Source of the DNA: Mesorhizobium loti
Lineage (GTDB): Bacteria; Pseudomonadota; Alphaproteobacteria; Rhizobiales; Rhizobiaceae
DNA length: 64,000 nucleotides
NCBI RefSeq assembly: GCF_003148495.1
Contig: NZ_QGGH01000003.1
Span: 248,001-312,000, forward strand
Direction: 5' to 3'
The notes beneath the pieces were generated by a model that saw only the letters and a program-made list of their open reading frames with translations, did no database searches and was not told the origin of the DNA. This document shows, one piece after another, positions 27,735 through 35,829 of this stretch; positions within the stretch are counted from its first letter, which is position 1, and every line of letters starts with the position of its first letter. The translations under genes and the position numbers were made by a program.

Positions 27735-28598
27735 ATGCACGGCAGCCGTCTTCGCAAGAATCTTCTGACCGCCATGCTGCTCGGTCCAGCGACCGCGTGG
27801 CTGGTGGTGTTTCTGGTGCTGCCGTTCATTGCCATCGCCGTCTTCAGCGTCGGCGAACGGGCGCCGGAAGGCGGCTATCAGGCGGCCTTCACTTTCGCGC
27901 AATATGCCAATCTTCCGGCGCGGGCGACCGCCTTCTGGAACACGATGGTGCTGGCGCCTGTGGGAGCGCTCGCCTGTCTTCTCGTCGCCTACCCGGTTGC
28001 CTATTACCTCGCCCTGCGCGCGCCGCAGCGCTGGCGGCTGATCCTGCTGGCGCTGGTCGTCATCCCGTTCTGGACCAGCCTTCTGATGCGGACCTATGCC
28101 TGGATGTACGTGCTGGGCGGACGCGGCATTCCGGCATTGCTTGCTTATATCGGATTTGAGGACGTCAGGCTGATCAACACGCCGGGCGCGGTGCTGCTCG
28201 GCATCGTCTATGGCTATCTGCCGCTGATGATCCTGCCGATCTATGTCAGCCTCGAACGGCTTGATCGCAGGCTGCTGGAAGCCTCAGCCGATCTCGGCGC
28301 CACGCCATTATCGACCTTCCTCGGTGTGACCCTAAAGCTGTCGCTGCCGGGCGTGATGACCGGCTTCTCGCTGGTCATGATCCTGCTGCTTGGCGAATAT
28401 CTGATCCCAACGCTGCTCGGCGGCGGCAAGGTGTTCTTCATCGGCAACGCGCTGGTCGACCTGTTCCTGCAGTCGCGCAACTGGCCGTTCGGATCGGCCA
28501 TCGCGATCACGCTGGTGCTGGTCTCGGTGGTGGTGCTGATTGCCGCCAACCGCATCTCGACCCGGGTTTCGGGCGCGCGCCGGGTGGACCTGATCTGA
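27735..28598 (+). CDS. Polyamine-type ABC transporter permease (PotB-like)
   Basis: The 287-residue protein has six predicted membrane segments. The EAA-like loop EASADLGATPLSTFLGVTLKLSLPG (about 179-203) contacts the ATPase. The N-terminal GPATAWLVVFLVLPFIAIAVFSV and the WTSLLMRTYAWMYVL segment are typical of PotB/PotH. The stop overlaps the next start by one base (TGATG), so the two permeases are coupled. They would form the membrane channel of the importer with the upstream ATPase and binding protein. Confidence 0.9.
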   Translation: MHGSRLRKNLLTAMLLGPATAWLVVFLVLPFIAIAVFSVGERAPEGGYQAAFTFAQYANLPARATAFWNTMVLAPVGALACLLVAYPVAYYLALRAPQRWRLILLALVVIPFWTSLLMRTYAWMYVLGGRGIPALLAYIGFEDVRLINTPGAVLLGIVYGYLPLMILPIYVSLERLDRRLLEASADLGATPLSTFLGVTLKLSLPGVMTGFSLVMILLLGEYLIPTLLGGGKVFFIGNALVDLFLQSRNWPFGSAIAITLVLVSVVVLIAANRISTRVSGARRVDLI

Positions 28599-29410
28599 TG
28601 CGCGCCTTTGTCATTGCCGTCTTTGCCTTCCTCTATCTGCCGATCGCGCTGGTCGTGCTGTTCTCCTTCAACGCCGGTCACCATGCCAGCGAGTTCACCG
28701 GCTTTTCGGTGCAATGGTACGGCAAGGCGCTGGCGAACCCGTTCCTGGTCGAGGCGCTGAAGAACAGCCTGTTCATTGCCACCACCAGCGCTTCGCTGGC
28801 GGCGCTGTGCGGCACGGCGGCCGCACTCGGCCTGGCGCGTGTCAGCGTCAGAACCCGCGCGGTTTTCGATGCCCTTCTCGGGGCCGCGATCGTCGTTCCG
28901 GGTGTCGTCATCGGCATTTCGACGCTGGTTGCGCTCGTCCAGCTCTTTGGCGTCGTCAACCCGTTCCTCGCCTCGATCTGGCCGGATGGCCAGCCGCCGC
29001 GCCTGGCGCTCGGCTACGGTTCCATCATTGCGGCACATGGGCTGTTTTCGATGGCGCTGGTGACGATGATCGTTGGCACCCGGCTCGGCAGCCTCGACCG
29101 CAATCTGGTCGAGGCTTCGAGTGATCTCTACGCCACGCCGTTGACGACGTTTCGCAGCATCGTCCTGCCACAGATCCTGCCGGCGGTGGTCGCCGGCTTC
29201 CTGCTCGCCTTCACCTTCTCCTTCGATGATTTCATCGTCGCCTTCTTCGTCGCCGGCGCACAGACGACGTTGCCGATCTATGTCTTCGCTTCGATCCGGC
29301 GTGGCGTGACGCCGGAAATCAATGCCATCGCGACGATCGTCCTCGTCGCCTCCGTGCTGCTTGTGGTGCTTGCCCAATGGCAGTTGCGCCAACGCAAACC
29401 GTCAAACTGA
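28598..29410 (+). CDS. Polyamine-type ABC transporter permease (PotC-like)
   Basis: The 270-residue six-helix permease has the PotC-type opening FAFLYLPIALVVLFSFNAG and the EAA loop EASSDLYATPLTTFRSIVLP (about 172-191). The motif FSFDDFIVAFFVAGA, characteristic of PotC/PotI proteins, follows. It is coupled to the previous permease and is followed after 10 bp by a short-chain dehydrogenase that shares the transcript. Confidence 0.9.
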   Translation: MRAFVIAVFAFLYLPIALVVLFSFNAGHHASEFTGFSVQWYGKALANPFLVEALKNSLFIATTSASLAALCGTAAALGLARVSVRTRAVFDALLGAAIVVPGVVIGISTLVALVQLFGVVNPFLASIWPDGQPPRLALGYGSIIAAHGLFSMALVTMIVGTRLGSLDRNLVEASSDLYATPLTTFRSIVLPQILPAVVAGFLLAFTFSFDDFIVAFFVAGAQTTLPIYVFASIRRGVTPEINAIATIVLVASVLLVVLAQWQLRQRKPSN

Positions 29411-29420
29411 AAGCTGCGTC

Positions 29421-30182
29421 ATGATCCTCAAAGACCGCATCGCCGTAGTGACAGGCGCCGGCTCCGGCATCGGGCGCGCCGGCGCCATGACCATGGCCAG
29501 GGAAGGCGCGGTGGTCGTCATCGCCGACAGGGATCAGGCCGCCGGCGAAGCAACAGCTTCGGACATTCGGGCAGCGGGAGGGCAGGCCGAGGCAATCGCG
29601 ACCGATGTCGCTGATGACGCGGCGGTCGGGCAACTCATTGCCGGCACGCTCGACAGGCATGGGCGGATCGACATCCTGCACAATCACGCCGGCATCCAGG
29701 TCGGCGGCACGCTGACTGAAGTCGAAGTCGACGGCATGGATGCCTCGTGGCGGGTCAATGTGCGGGCGCAGTTCCTGGCGGCCAGGATGGTCATGCCGTC
29801 GATGGTCGCACGAGGCGGCGGTGTCATCCTCAACACCGCCTCCAATTCGGGCGTGTTCTACGACCGCGAGATGATCGCCTACGCAACCTCCAAACATGCG
29901 GTGGTGGCAATGACGCGGCAGATGTCGCTCGACTACGCCCGGCACAATGTCCGCGTCAACGCACTCTGTCCCGGCTGGGTCGACACGCCGTTCAACGAGC
30001 CGTTCATCGCCCAGATGGGTGGACGCGAGGCGATCGAAAACTATGTCCGCACCAAGATACCGATGGGGCGCTGGGCCAGCGCCGATGAGATCGCCGAGGC
30101 GATCCTGTTCCTCGTCTCCGACCGCTCATCCTTCATGACCGGCCAGGCGCTGGTGATCGATGGGGGCGAAAGCATCGGCTGA
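29421..30182 (+). CDS. Short-chain dehydrogenase/reductase (SDR)
   Basis: A classical SDR of 253 residues. It has the nucleotide-binding TGAGSGIGRAGAM (about 10-22), a Rossmann acidic residue in VVVIADRD (suggesting NAD preference), and the HNHAGIQ variant of the NNAG motif (His replaces the first Asn). The active site is Ser in NTASNSGVFYDREMIAYATSK with YxxxK, followed by the C-terminal CPGWVDTPFN. The start ATG at 29421 lies 10 bp after the permease. As the only enzyme in this operon it likely oxidises the imported compound or its alcohol derivative. The substrate is unknown. Confidence 0.88.
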   Translation: MILKDRIAVVTGAGSGIGRAGAMTMAREGAVVVIADRDQAAGEATASDIRAAGGQAEAIATDVADDAAVGQLIAGTLDRHGRIDILHNHAGIQVGGTLTEVEVDGMDASWRVNVRAQFLAARMVMPSMVARGGGVILNTASNSGVFYDREMIAYATSKHAVVAMTRQMSLDYARHNVRVNALCPGWVDTPFNEPFIAQMGGREAIENYVRTKIPMGRWASADEIAEAILFLVSDRSSFMTGQALVIDGGESIG

Positions 30183-30484
30183 GACCTGTGCTTTCGTTAT
30201 GGACGTCCCGTGTTTCAAAGCCTTTCCGATATACTACGCCACGACTTTTACCCGTGCCGCTGCTCGGCGGCAGGACTATAGTCTGGCCGACGTGGGACTT
30301 CAGTGCCATGGCGATCTGAGAAGATTGATTTGTATTTGATATCAAAGGTTTATGGTGCCGGCTGGTTGCCGGCTCGCGTATTGAGACGGCATTTGTCTAA
30401 AGTTTACTCTGTACAATTAGCGATTTCTCATACGACGGTCGCCTAGCGGTCGGGCGAGGGTGGCGATTCCCCGAGGAGGTTACC
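30183..30484. other. 302-bp intergenic region with a 12-bp perfect palindrome
   Basis: No coding potential is seen. The stretch is more AT-rich than its surroundings and contains TTTGATATCAAA (30335-30346), a perfect 12-bp palindrome. That lies about 140 bp before the secreted Gly/Asn-rich protein gene and is probably part of its promoter. The end of the region holds a strong GGAGG ribosome-binding site at 30474-30478. Confidence 0.5.
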
Positions 30485-31216
30485 ATGACGAACCGAAAGA
30501 CTCTGTTCGCGGCGCTTGCCGCATTGGCGCTTCTGGCGTCTCCGGCGCTCGCCGGAGCCGGCGGCAACGGGCACGGCGGCGGCAATGGCGGTGGCAATGC
30601 CGGCGGCAACGGGAACGGCGGTGGCAATGCTGGCGGTAACGGCGGCGGCAATGGCAGTGGCAAGAGCGGCGCTTCGCACGGCAAGTCGTCGTCGGCTCCC
30701 GGGCGGGCGGCAAAGGCGGACAGCACCACGGTCGACACGACCACAAAGGTCTCGGCCGTGCCCAAGGAGAAAAACATCCACGCCAAACTCGGCCGGTTGA
30801 ACTCGCTGCAGCGCAACATCAACGCCTACATGAACTCCAAGAGCAAAAAGTTCGCTGCCATTCAGGCATTCGTGACGCAGTCCGCGAAAGCCAAGGTCGC
30901 CCAGGCTACAGCGGCCGCCGCCCAGGCCGAACTGGACGCCCTGACGGCGCTGACACCCGATCAGATTGCCGCCATGTCGCCCGAAGATCAGGCGGCCCTG
31001 CCTGGGAAGATCGCGGCTCTGCAGGCCGAGGTCGCTGCCGACAACGCGGCGGCTGCTGCGGCAACGGAGGGCACCGATGATGCATCGCTCGACGCGGCGC
31101 TGACGGACATGGCCAACAAGCCGGTCGACGACGAGGTCACGGCCTGGGCCCAGGGCGTCCTTGCCGACAAGATCGACCAGACGGCCGCCACGATGCAGAC
31201 GGAAACGACGCCGTAA
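30485..31216 (+). CDS. Secreted Gly/Asn-rich protein of unknown function
   Basis: The 243-residue protein starts with a clear Sec signal peptide (about 1-23, cleavage near ALA-GAGG). A Gly/Asn low-complexity tract of about 35 residues built from GGN and GNGGG units (about 24-60) follows. A Lys/Ser-rich linker leads into an Ala-rich helical region (about 95-243) containing NSLQRNINAYMNSKSKKFAA. The strong GAGGAGG start site and a downstream terminator suggest an abundant, independently transcribed gene. I recognise no catalytic motif. A periplasmic or surface structural role is possible but unproven. Confidence 0.8.
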   Translation: MTNRKTLFAALAALALLASPALAGAGGNGHGGGNGGGNAGGNGNGGGNAGGNGGGNGSGKSGASHGKSSSAPGRAAKADSTTVDTTTKVSAVPKEKNIHAKLGRLNSLQRNINAYMNSKSKKFAAIQAFVTQSAKAKVAQATAAAAQAELDALTALTPDQIAAMSPEDQAALPGKIAALQAEVAADNAAAAAATEGTDDASLDAALTDMANKPVDDEVTAWAQGVLADKIDQTAATMQTETTP

Positions 31217-31254
31217 CGACTTGCCGCCGAAACGGCAGTGACCAGTCAAAGAAG

Positions 31255-31282
31255 ATGCCGCCGGGTCTTGCCCCGGCGGCAT
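31255..31282 (+). terminator. Strong terminator hairpin after the Gly/Asn-rich gene
   Basis: ATGCCGCCGGG and CCCGGCGGCAT form a perfect 11-bp stem with a six-base loop, followed by the T-rich TGCTGTTT. It lies 38 bp after the stop and just before the convergent LysR stop, so it may serve both genes. Confidence 0.7.
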
Positions 31283-31288
31283 TGCTGT

Positions 31289-32185
31289 TTAACGGCCGTG
31301 GTCGGGCTGGCTTCGTAGAGCGGCCGTCTCAGCCTTCAGCCAATCGGCAAAGATCGTCATCGCGTGCGAGTTCTGCCGCCTGCGCCGCGCTGAGAGCCAG
31401 TACTTGCCGACATCGACCGTGCAGCCGAAAGGCTGGACCAATTCAGCGGAACGGAGCTCACGGCTGAACATCGAAACCGGCAGCAGCGCCACGCCGGCGC
31501 CCTGGACGGCGGCGTTGGCCATGGTGACGGACGAGTCGAAAACGATGCCCTTGATGGGTGGGCAATGGCGCCCTGCCGCCTCGAACCAGCGCAGCCATTC
31601 GTCTTCCCGGTAGGAGCATAGCAGCGTTTCGCGCGCGAGATCCGATGGATCGCGCAGACGCGCCGCGATATCGGGCGCGCAGGCCGGCGAGAACGAGCCG
31701 GGCATCAGCGGTGTGTTGTCGGTTCCCTGCCAGGAGCCGTCGCCGAAGCGGATGGCAAAGTCGAGGCCGTCGGCGGCGAGATTGACCCGGTTGTTGTTGG
31801 TCGAAATGCGTAGCTCGATATCCGGATAGGCCTGGTGGAACACAGGTAATCTCGGGATCAGCCAGCCCGAGGCGAAAGTGCCGACGACGCCGACAGTGAC
31901 GATGTCGTGGAAGCGGCCGCCCTCGAAGCGGTCGAGCGTGACGCCGATCCTGTTGAAGGCATCGCTCAATACGGGCAGCAGCGCCTCGCCCTCCTCGCTC
32001 AGAGCGAGCCCGTGCGGAAGCCGGCGAAAGAGCCTGACGCCAAGAACCTCTTCGAGGCCTTTGACCTGATGGCTGACGGCCGCCTGGGTGACGCGCAGTT
32101 CGAGCCCGGCGCCGGTGAAGCTGAGGTGACGCGCGGCGGCCTCGAAGGCGCGCAAGCCGTTCAGCGGAAGGTGCGATCGCTTCAT
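31289..32185 (-). CDS. LysR-family regulator (AmpR/GcvA-like), partner of the beta-lactamase
   Basis: The 298-residue protein begins MKRSHLPLNGLRAFEAAARH and has the LysR winged helix (about 6-65, with LSFTGAGLELRVTQAAVSHQVKGLEE split across helices). A substrate-binding domain follows (about 92-295). It belongs by eye to the GcvA/AmpR group, whose members often flank a divergently transcribed beta-lactamase, exactly as here. AmpR-type regulators respond to cell-wall muropeptides. The start at 32185 is set by family alignment; 36 upstream in-frame codons would run into the shared promoter. Confidence 0.88.
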   Translation of the reverse strand: MKRSHLPLNGLRAFEAAARHLSFTGAGLELRVTQAAVSHQVKGLEEVLGVRLFRRLPHGLALSEEGEALLPVLSDAFNRIGVTLDRFEGGRFHDIVTVGVVGTFASGWLIPRLPVFHQAYPDIELRISTNNNRVNLAADGLDFAIRFGDGSWQGTDNTPLMPGSFSPACAPDIAARLRDPSDLARETLLCSYREDEWLRWFEAAGRHCPPIKGIVFDSSVTMANAAVQGAGVALLPVSMFSRELRSAELVQPFGCTVDVGKYWLSARRRRQNSHAMTIFADWLKAETAALRSQPDHGR

Positions 32186-32289
32186 TGGTCGAGCCCTAGT
32201 TTTTCTCGTGGCGGGGGCGATGTTAACTCGTTTGCGATGGTGTCGTATCCGGTCCAGTTCTGCGGCGCGGGGCAACAGAGAGTGTGGAA
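32186..32289. promoter_or_regulatory. Divergent promoter region of the LysR regulator and beta-lactamase
   Basis: This 104-bp region separates two divergent genes, the usual place of an AmpR-type operator. It contains GTTAAC within a stretch GATGTTAACTCGTTTGCGAT (32218-32237) that is loosely dyad-like (CGAT at both ends). I cannot define a convincing T-N11-A box, so the precise site is uncertain. Confidence 0.4.
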
Positions 32290-33183
32290 ATGACAAGCAG
32301 ACGCAGTTTCATCAGTGGTCTCGCGGTGGTTCTGGCGGCCCCCGTCACCCTTGGCGCGATCGCGACGGCGGCAACGAGCCCGACAAAATTTGATGAGGTC
32401 TTGCCGAAAATAAGGCGGATCGAGGCGAAAAGCGGCGGCCGGCTTGGCGTGGCCTGCCGGATCGCTGGAACGAGCGCGCAATTCGGCTATCGCGAGAACG
32501 AGCTGTTTCCGATGTGCAGCACCTTCAAGACGCTGGCGGCGGCGCTCATCCTGCATCGTGTCGATGGCGGCATCGAGCAGCTCGAGCGCAGCATCAAGAT
32601 CCCGCACAACGCCATCATTGCCAATTCGCCGACGACCAAGAAGTTTGCCGGCGGCGAGATGACGGTGGCGCAGCTTTGCGAGGCCGCCGTGACGGTCAGC
32701 GACAATGGCGCGGCCAATCTGCTGCTGGAGTCCTTTGGCGGACCGCCGCAGCTGACGGCCTATCTGCGTTCGATCGGCGACAGTGTGAGCAGACTGGACA
32801 GGATCGAGCCGGAGCTGAACGAGTCGCTGCCAGGCGACGAGCGTGATACGATCTCGCCGCTGGCCATGGTTGAGGACTACGAGCGTCTCGCGCTCGGCAA
32901 CAGCCTGTCGGACAAGAGCCGGGCGCAGCTTGTCGAATGGCTGGTGGCCAACAAGACCGGCGATGAGCGCATCCGGGCCGGGCTGCCGAAGGGCTGGAGG
33001 TGCGGCGACAAGACCGGCACCGGTGACCGTGGCAGTACCAATGACGCGGCGGTCATCTGGCCGGCTTCCGGCAATCCTATCTTGATGTCGGTTTACCTGA
33101 CGGGCACGAAACAGAGCCTGACCAAGCGCAACGCTGTGATTGCTTCCGTCTCGCGCACGTTGGTCGAAGCGATCGAGGCATAA
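32290..33183 (+). CDS. Class A beta-lactamase (PenP-like), Tat-exported
   Basis: The 297-residue enzyme keeps the full class A catalytic set. This is S77-x-x-K80 in MCSTFK (Ambler Ser70/Lys73), SDN at 137-139 (Ambler 130-132), E173-P-E-L-N177 (Ambler Glu166 to Asn170), and KTG at 241-243 (Ambler 234-236), followed by TGDRG. The N-terminus carries a twin-arginine signal, TSRRSFISGLAVVLAA. Cys69 is present as in several carbapenemases, but position 238 is Gly, so the Cys69-Cys238 bridge is absent. It should hydrolyse penicillins; the spectrum is unknown. ATG 32290 is preferred over GTG 32284. It is divergent from the LysR regulator. Confidence 0.93.
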   Translation: MTSRRSFISGLAVVLAAPVTLGAIATAATSPTKFDEVLPKIRRIEAKSGGRLGVACRIAGTSAQFGYRENELFPMCSTFKTLAAALILHRVDGGIEQLERSIKIPHNAIIANSPTTKKFAGGEMTVAQLCEAAVTVSDNGAANLLLESFGGPPQLTAYLRSIGDSVSRLDRIEPELNESLPGDERDTISPLAMVEDYERLALGNSLSDKSRAQLVEWLVANKTGDERIRAGLPKGWRCGDKTGTGDRGSTNDAAVIWPASGNPILMSVYLTGTKQSLTKRNAVIASVSRTLVEAIEA

Positions 33184-33192
33184 GCTCATATC

Positions 33193-33218
33193 GAGCAGCG
33201 CGCCTTGCCGCGCTGCTC
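33193..33218. terminator. Bidirectional terminator hairpin between bla and ALDH genes
   Basis: GAGCAGCGCG and CGCGCTGCTC form a perfect 10-bp stem with a CCTTGC loop, in the 38-bp gap between two convergent genes. The position strongly suggests shared termination. Confidence 0.7.
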
Positions 33219-33221
33219 CTC

Positions 33222-34730
33222 TCATACGTGCTTGCGGCCGCCGGTCTCGCGGAACCAGCTGTCGGGGTAGGGATACCACCAGTCCTGGATCGCCGGCTTG
33301 TGGTCGATGATCACCATCTTCGAGCGGCGGAACGCATCCAGCCCCTGGCGGCCGAGCTCGCGGCCGAGGCCGGAGGCCTTCCAGCCGCCAAAGGGCAGGG
33401 CGTCATTGTCGATCAGCGGATTGTTGACCCAGACCATGCCGGCCTCGAGTCGCTCGGCTGCCTCGTGGGCTTCGGCGAGATCGGTGGTGAAGACGGAAGC
33501 ACCGAGCCCGAACGGGCTGTCATTGGCAAGCCGGATCGCCTCGTCGAAATCTTTCACCCGGCAGATGGCGGCGACCGGCCCAAAGCATTCTTCGCGCACG
33601 ATGGCCATATTAGGGGTGACGCCCGTCAGGATCGTCGGTTCGTAGAACCAGCCGGTGTTGTGTGCCGGCGGGATGCGGCCGCCGGTGACCGCCTTGGCGC
33701 CATGGGCAATGGCGTCATCCACAAGGCGCATCACCTTTGTCCGCGCGCTTTCGCTGACCAGTGGGCCGATCTCGGTCTTGTCCATGCCGTTGCCGATGCG
33801 CAGCGTCCGCGTCCTCTCGGCGAACAGCTCGACGAAGCGGTCATGCACGGCATCGACGACGAAGAAGCGCTCGGCCGAAGTGCAGACCTGGCCGGTGAGG
33901 TGGAAGGCGGCGGTGACACTGCCGGTCGCCGCCACCTCGAGCGGGGCGTGTTCGCTGACGATCAGCGGATCACTGCCGCCGGCCTCGATGACGCACGGTT
34001 TCATGCGTTCGGCGCAGGCCACCGCCACCGCCTTGCCGGCGGCGACCGAGCCGGTGAAGGCGACGGCATGGGTGCGGTCGGAGGCGATCAACGCCTGCGC
34101 TGTCGCCGCGTCGCCCGGAAGGCAGGAGACCAGCCCTTCCGGCAGCGAGCGGAACACGGTCATGTAGTCCAGCGTCGACAGCGTCGTCGCCTCGGCCGGC
34201 TTGATGATGCAGGCATTGCCGGCGGCGAGTGATGCGGCGACCGTCCAGCACATCAGCAGGATCGGAAAATTGTAGGGCATAATGTGGACGGAGACGCCGT
34301 AGGGTTCGTAGCGGGCGTACTGGAACGAACCGGCCTGCGTCGTGCCGGCGATCTTGCCGGCGTCGTCGCGCGCCATCTCGGCATAGTAGCGGAAGATCGG
34401 CGCGCAATTGGCGATCTCGCCGATCGCCTCGGGGTAGGGCTTGCCCATCTCGCGCACCATCAGCTCTGCGCAGCGGGTGAAGTCGGCTGCTTCGATGGCG
34501 TTGGCGACGGCGTGCAGATGCTTGGCACGGCTCTTGGCGTCGAGCTTTTTCCAGGCGGCCTGCGCCTTGGTCGCGGCGGTGAGCACAGCGTCGATCTCGC
34601 CGTCGGTAGCGGCCGAGATAGTGCCGACGATTTCGAGCGTCGCCGGATCGATTACCGGTTTGTTCGCGCCGGTCATCGGCCGGTAATCCGGATTGACGAA
34701 GAAAGCCGGCCGATCAGCTGAGAAATCCAT
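33222..34730 (-). CDS. Aldehyde dehydrogenase (succinate-semialdehyde / gamma-glutamyl-aminobutanal type)
   Basis: The 502-residue enzyme has the ALDH signatures. These are the VHIMPYNFPILLMCWTVAAS NAD-loop region, the FTGSVAAGKAVA glycine motif, the catalytic Glu in CVIEAGGSDPLIV, the catalytic Cys in HLTGQVCTSAERF, and GPVAAICRVKDFDEAI near the C-terminus. The start at 34730 is favoured by AAAGG 6 bp upstream; another ATG lies 6 bp earlier. It is the last gene of the minus-strand amine operon, after three cupins and a glycosyltransferase. In a Puu-type pathway it would oxidise the aldehyde produced by the FAD oxidase encoded at 45.1-46.4 kb. Confidence 0.9.
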   Translation of the reverse strand: MDFSADRPAFFVNPDYRPMTGANKPVIDPATLEIVGTISAATDGEIDAVLTAATKAQAAWKKLDAKSRAKHLHAVANAIEAADFTRCAELMVREMGKPYPEAIGEIANCAPIFRYYAEMARDDAGKIAGTTQAGSFQYARYEPYGVSVHIMPYNFPILLMCWTVAASLAAGNACIIKPAEATTLSTLDYMTVFRSLPEGLVSCLPGDAATAQALIASDRTHAVAFTGSVAAGKAVAVACAERMKPCVIEAGGSDPLIVSEHAPLEVAATGSVTAAFHLTGQVCTSAERFFVVDAVHDRFVELFAERTRTLRIGNGMDKTEIGPLVSESARTKVMRLVDDAIAHGAKAVTGGRIPPAHNTGWFYEPTILTGVTPNMAIVREECFGPVAAICRVKDFDEAIRLANDSPFGLGASVFTTDLAEAHEAAERLEAGMVWVNNPLIDNDALPFGGWKASGLGRELGRQGLDAFRRSKMVIIDHKPAIQDWWYPYPDSWFRETGGRKHV

Positions 34731-34750
34731 GGACATCCTTTCAGGTCCGC

Positions 34751-35095
34751 TCAGCGGATCATGTAGACCTTCTTGATCGTCTCATGGACGGTGCAGACAC
34801 CCTTCCAGTTCTGCGGAAAGAACGCTGCCGTGTCCGGCTCGATCTCGATCACTTCGCCGGATTCATGCACGTAGGTGCAGCGGCCTTCGAGGAAGTGGCA
34901 GAACTCGTCGCGGGTGACATGGCAGTGCCATTTGCCTGGCGTGCAGACCCAAAGCCCGCATTCGGAGCGGCCTTCCGGCCCCTTGTGCAGCAGCTTGCCC
35001 GAGGTGTGGGACTTACCCTCGATCATGGTCGGGATGACGCCCCAGTCGACGAGGTCTGACATGGCGAGCGGGGATCTCATGATGGGTGTGGTCAT
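34751..35095 (-). CDS. Small cupin protein (DUF861/EutQ-like), third of three tandem copies
   Basis: A 114-residue single-cupin protein. It has SGKLLHKGPEGRSECGLWVC, RDEFCHFLEGRCTYVHESGE and PQNWKGVCTVHETIKKVYMI, the same block order as its two neighbours. The family (cupin_3/DUF861) includes EutQ- and ureidoglycine-related proteins, often beside amine-oxidising FAD enzymes. The start at 35095 has AAGGAAA upstream. It lies 20 bp before the ALDH gene. The enzymatic role is unknown; metal-dependent stabilisation or isomerisation of an amine or imine intermediate is speculative. Confidence 0.85.
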   Translation of the reverse strand: MTTPIMRSPLAMSDLVDWGVIPTMIEGKSHTSGKLLHKGPEGRSECGLWVCTPGKWHCHVTRDEFCHFLEGRCTYVHESGEVIEIEPDTAAFFPQNWKGVCTVHETIKKVYMIR

Positions 35096-35118
35096 TGTCG
35101 ATTTCCTTGAAAAAGTGC

Positions 35119-35460
35119 TCAGCGGCACATGAAGGCCTTGGTCGGCGTTTGCGTGATGATGGAGATGCCGGTCCATCCGGCGGGGAAGAACACCAGCGTG
35201 CCGGCTTCGACGGGGATCTGTTCGCCGTTCTCGTGGACATAGGTGCCGTGCCCCGAGAGGAAGTGGCAGAACTCGTCGGCGGCAAAGGTGACCTTGCGCG
35301 TGCCCGGCGTGCATGACCACAGGCCGCATTCGCTCGATCCGTCCGGGTTCCGGGACAGGATCTTGCCCGCGGCGCACGGCGAACCGGCCAGCGTGTTGCT
35401 GCCCGCGCCCCAATCCTCCAGTTCCACGCTCGAGGCCTTCGGCCAGTGCGGTGTCGGCAT
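35119..35460 (-). CDS. Small cupin protein (DUF861/EutQ-like), second of three tandem copies
   Basis: A 113-residue paralogue of both flanking genes. Shared blocks include SECGLWSCTPGTRKVTFAAD, EFCHFLSGHGTYVHENGEQI and FFPAGWTGISII. It diverges at the C-terminus, where TQTPTKAFMC replaces the TVHETxxxVYM of the other two copies, and it lacks their DLVDWG opening (EDWGAG instead). The start at 35460 follows GGAG. It lies 18 bp behind the first cupin. The divergence suggests a distinct ligand, or loss of the function shared by the other copies. Confidence 0.84.
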   Translation of the reverse strand: MPTPHWPKASSVELEDWGAGSNTLAGSPCAAGKILSRNPDGSSECGLWSCTPGTRKVTFAADEFCHFLSGHGTYVHENGEQIPVEAGTLVFFPAGWTGISIITQTPTKAFMCR

Positions 35461-35478
35461 ATCGTCAAACTCCGTGGA

Positions 35479-35829
35479 TCAGGCCAGCATGTAAACGTTG
35501 CGCATGGTCTCATGCACGGTGCATTCGCCTGTCCAGCCTGCGGGAAACATCACCACGGTCCCGGCTGAGATTTCTATCACTTCGCCGACATCCGACCGGT
35601 AAGTCGCCCGGCCGGCGACGAAATGGCACAATTCATCGCGCGGGATGCTGAGCCGCCAGCGGCCCGGCGTGCAGACCCAGATACCGGATTCCGGCTGGTT
35701 GTTCGGGCCCTTGTGCACGAGTTTGCCGGTCGAGTGCGAAGCGCCTTCCAATGCGTCGGGTTGAACGCCCCAGTCGACGAGATCGGTGCGGGTCGAGGCC
35801 TGGTGGAGGTGTGGTGCGGAGGAGGTCAC
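35479..35829 (-). CDS. Small cupin protein (DUF861/EutQ-like), first of three tandem copies
   Basis: A 116-residue cupin that starts at a GTG (35829) overlapping the glycosyltransferase stop by four bases (GTGA), with GGAGAAG just upstream; translation is therefore coupled. It has DLVDWGVQP, STGKLVHKGPNNQPESGIWV, RDELCHFVAGRATY and FPAGWTGECTVHETMRNVYM. It is closest by eye to the third copy. Coupling to the glycosyltransferase argues that the two products act on the same or consecutive compounds. Confidence 0.85.
   Translation of the reverse strand: MTSSAPHLHQASTRTDLVDWGVQPDALEGASHSTGKLVHKGPNNQPESGIWVCTPGRWRLSIPRDELCHFVAGRATYRSDVGEVIEISAGTVVMFPAGWTGECTVHETMRNVYMLA

Noticed and set aside
32290..33183. 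Carbapenemase of KPC/SME type
   Set aside because: Cys69 is present but Cys238 is replaced by Gly after KTGT, so the defining disulphide is missing.
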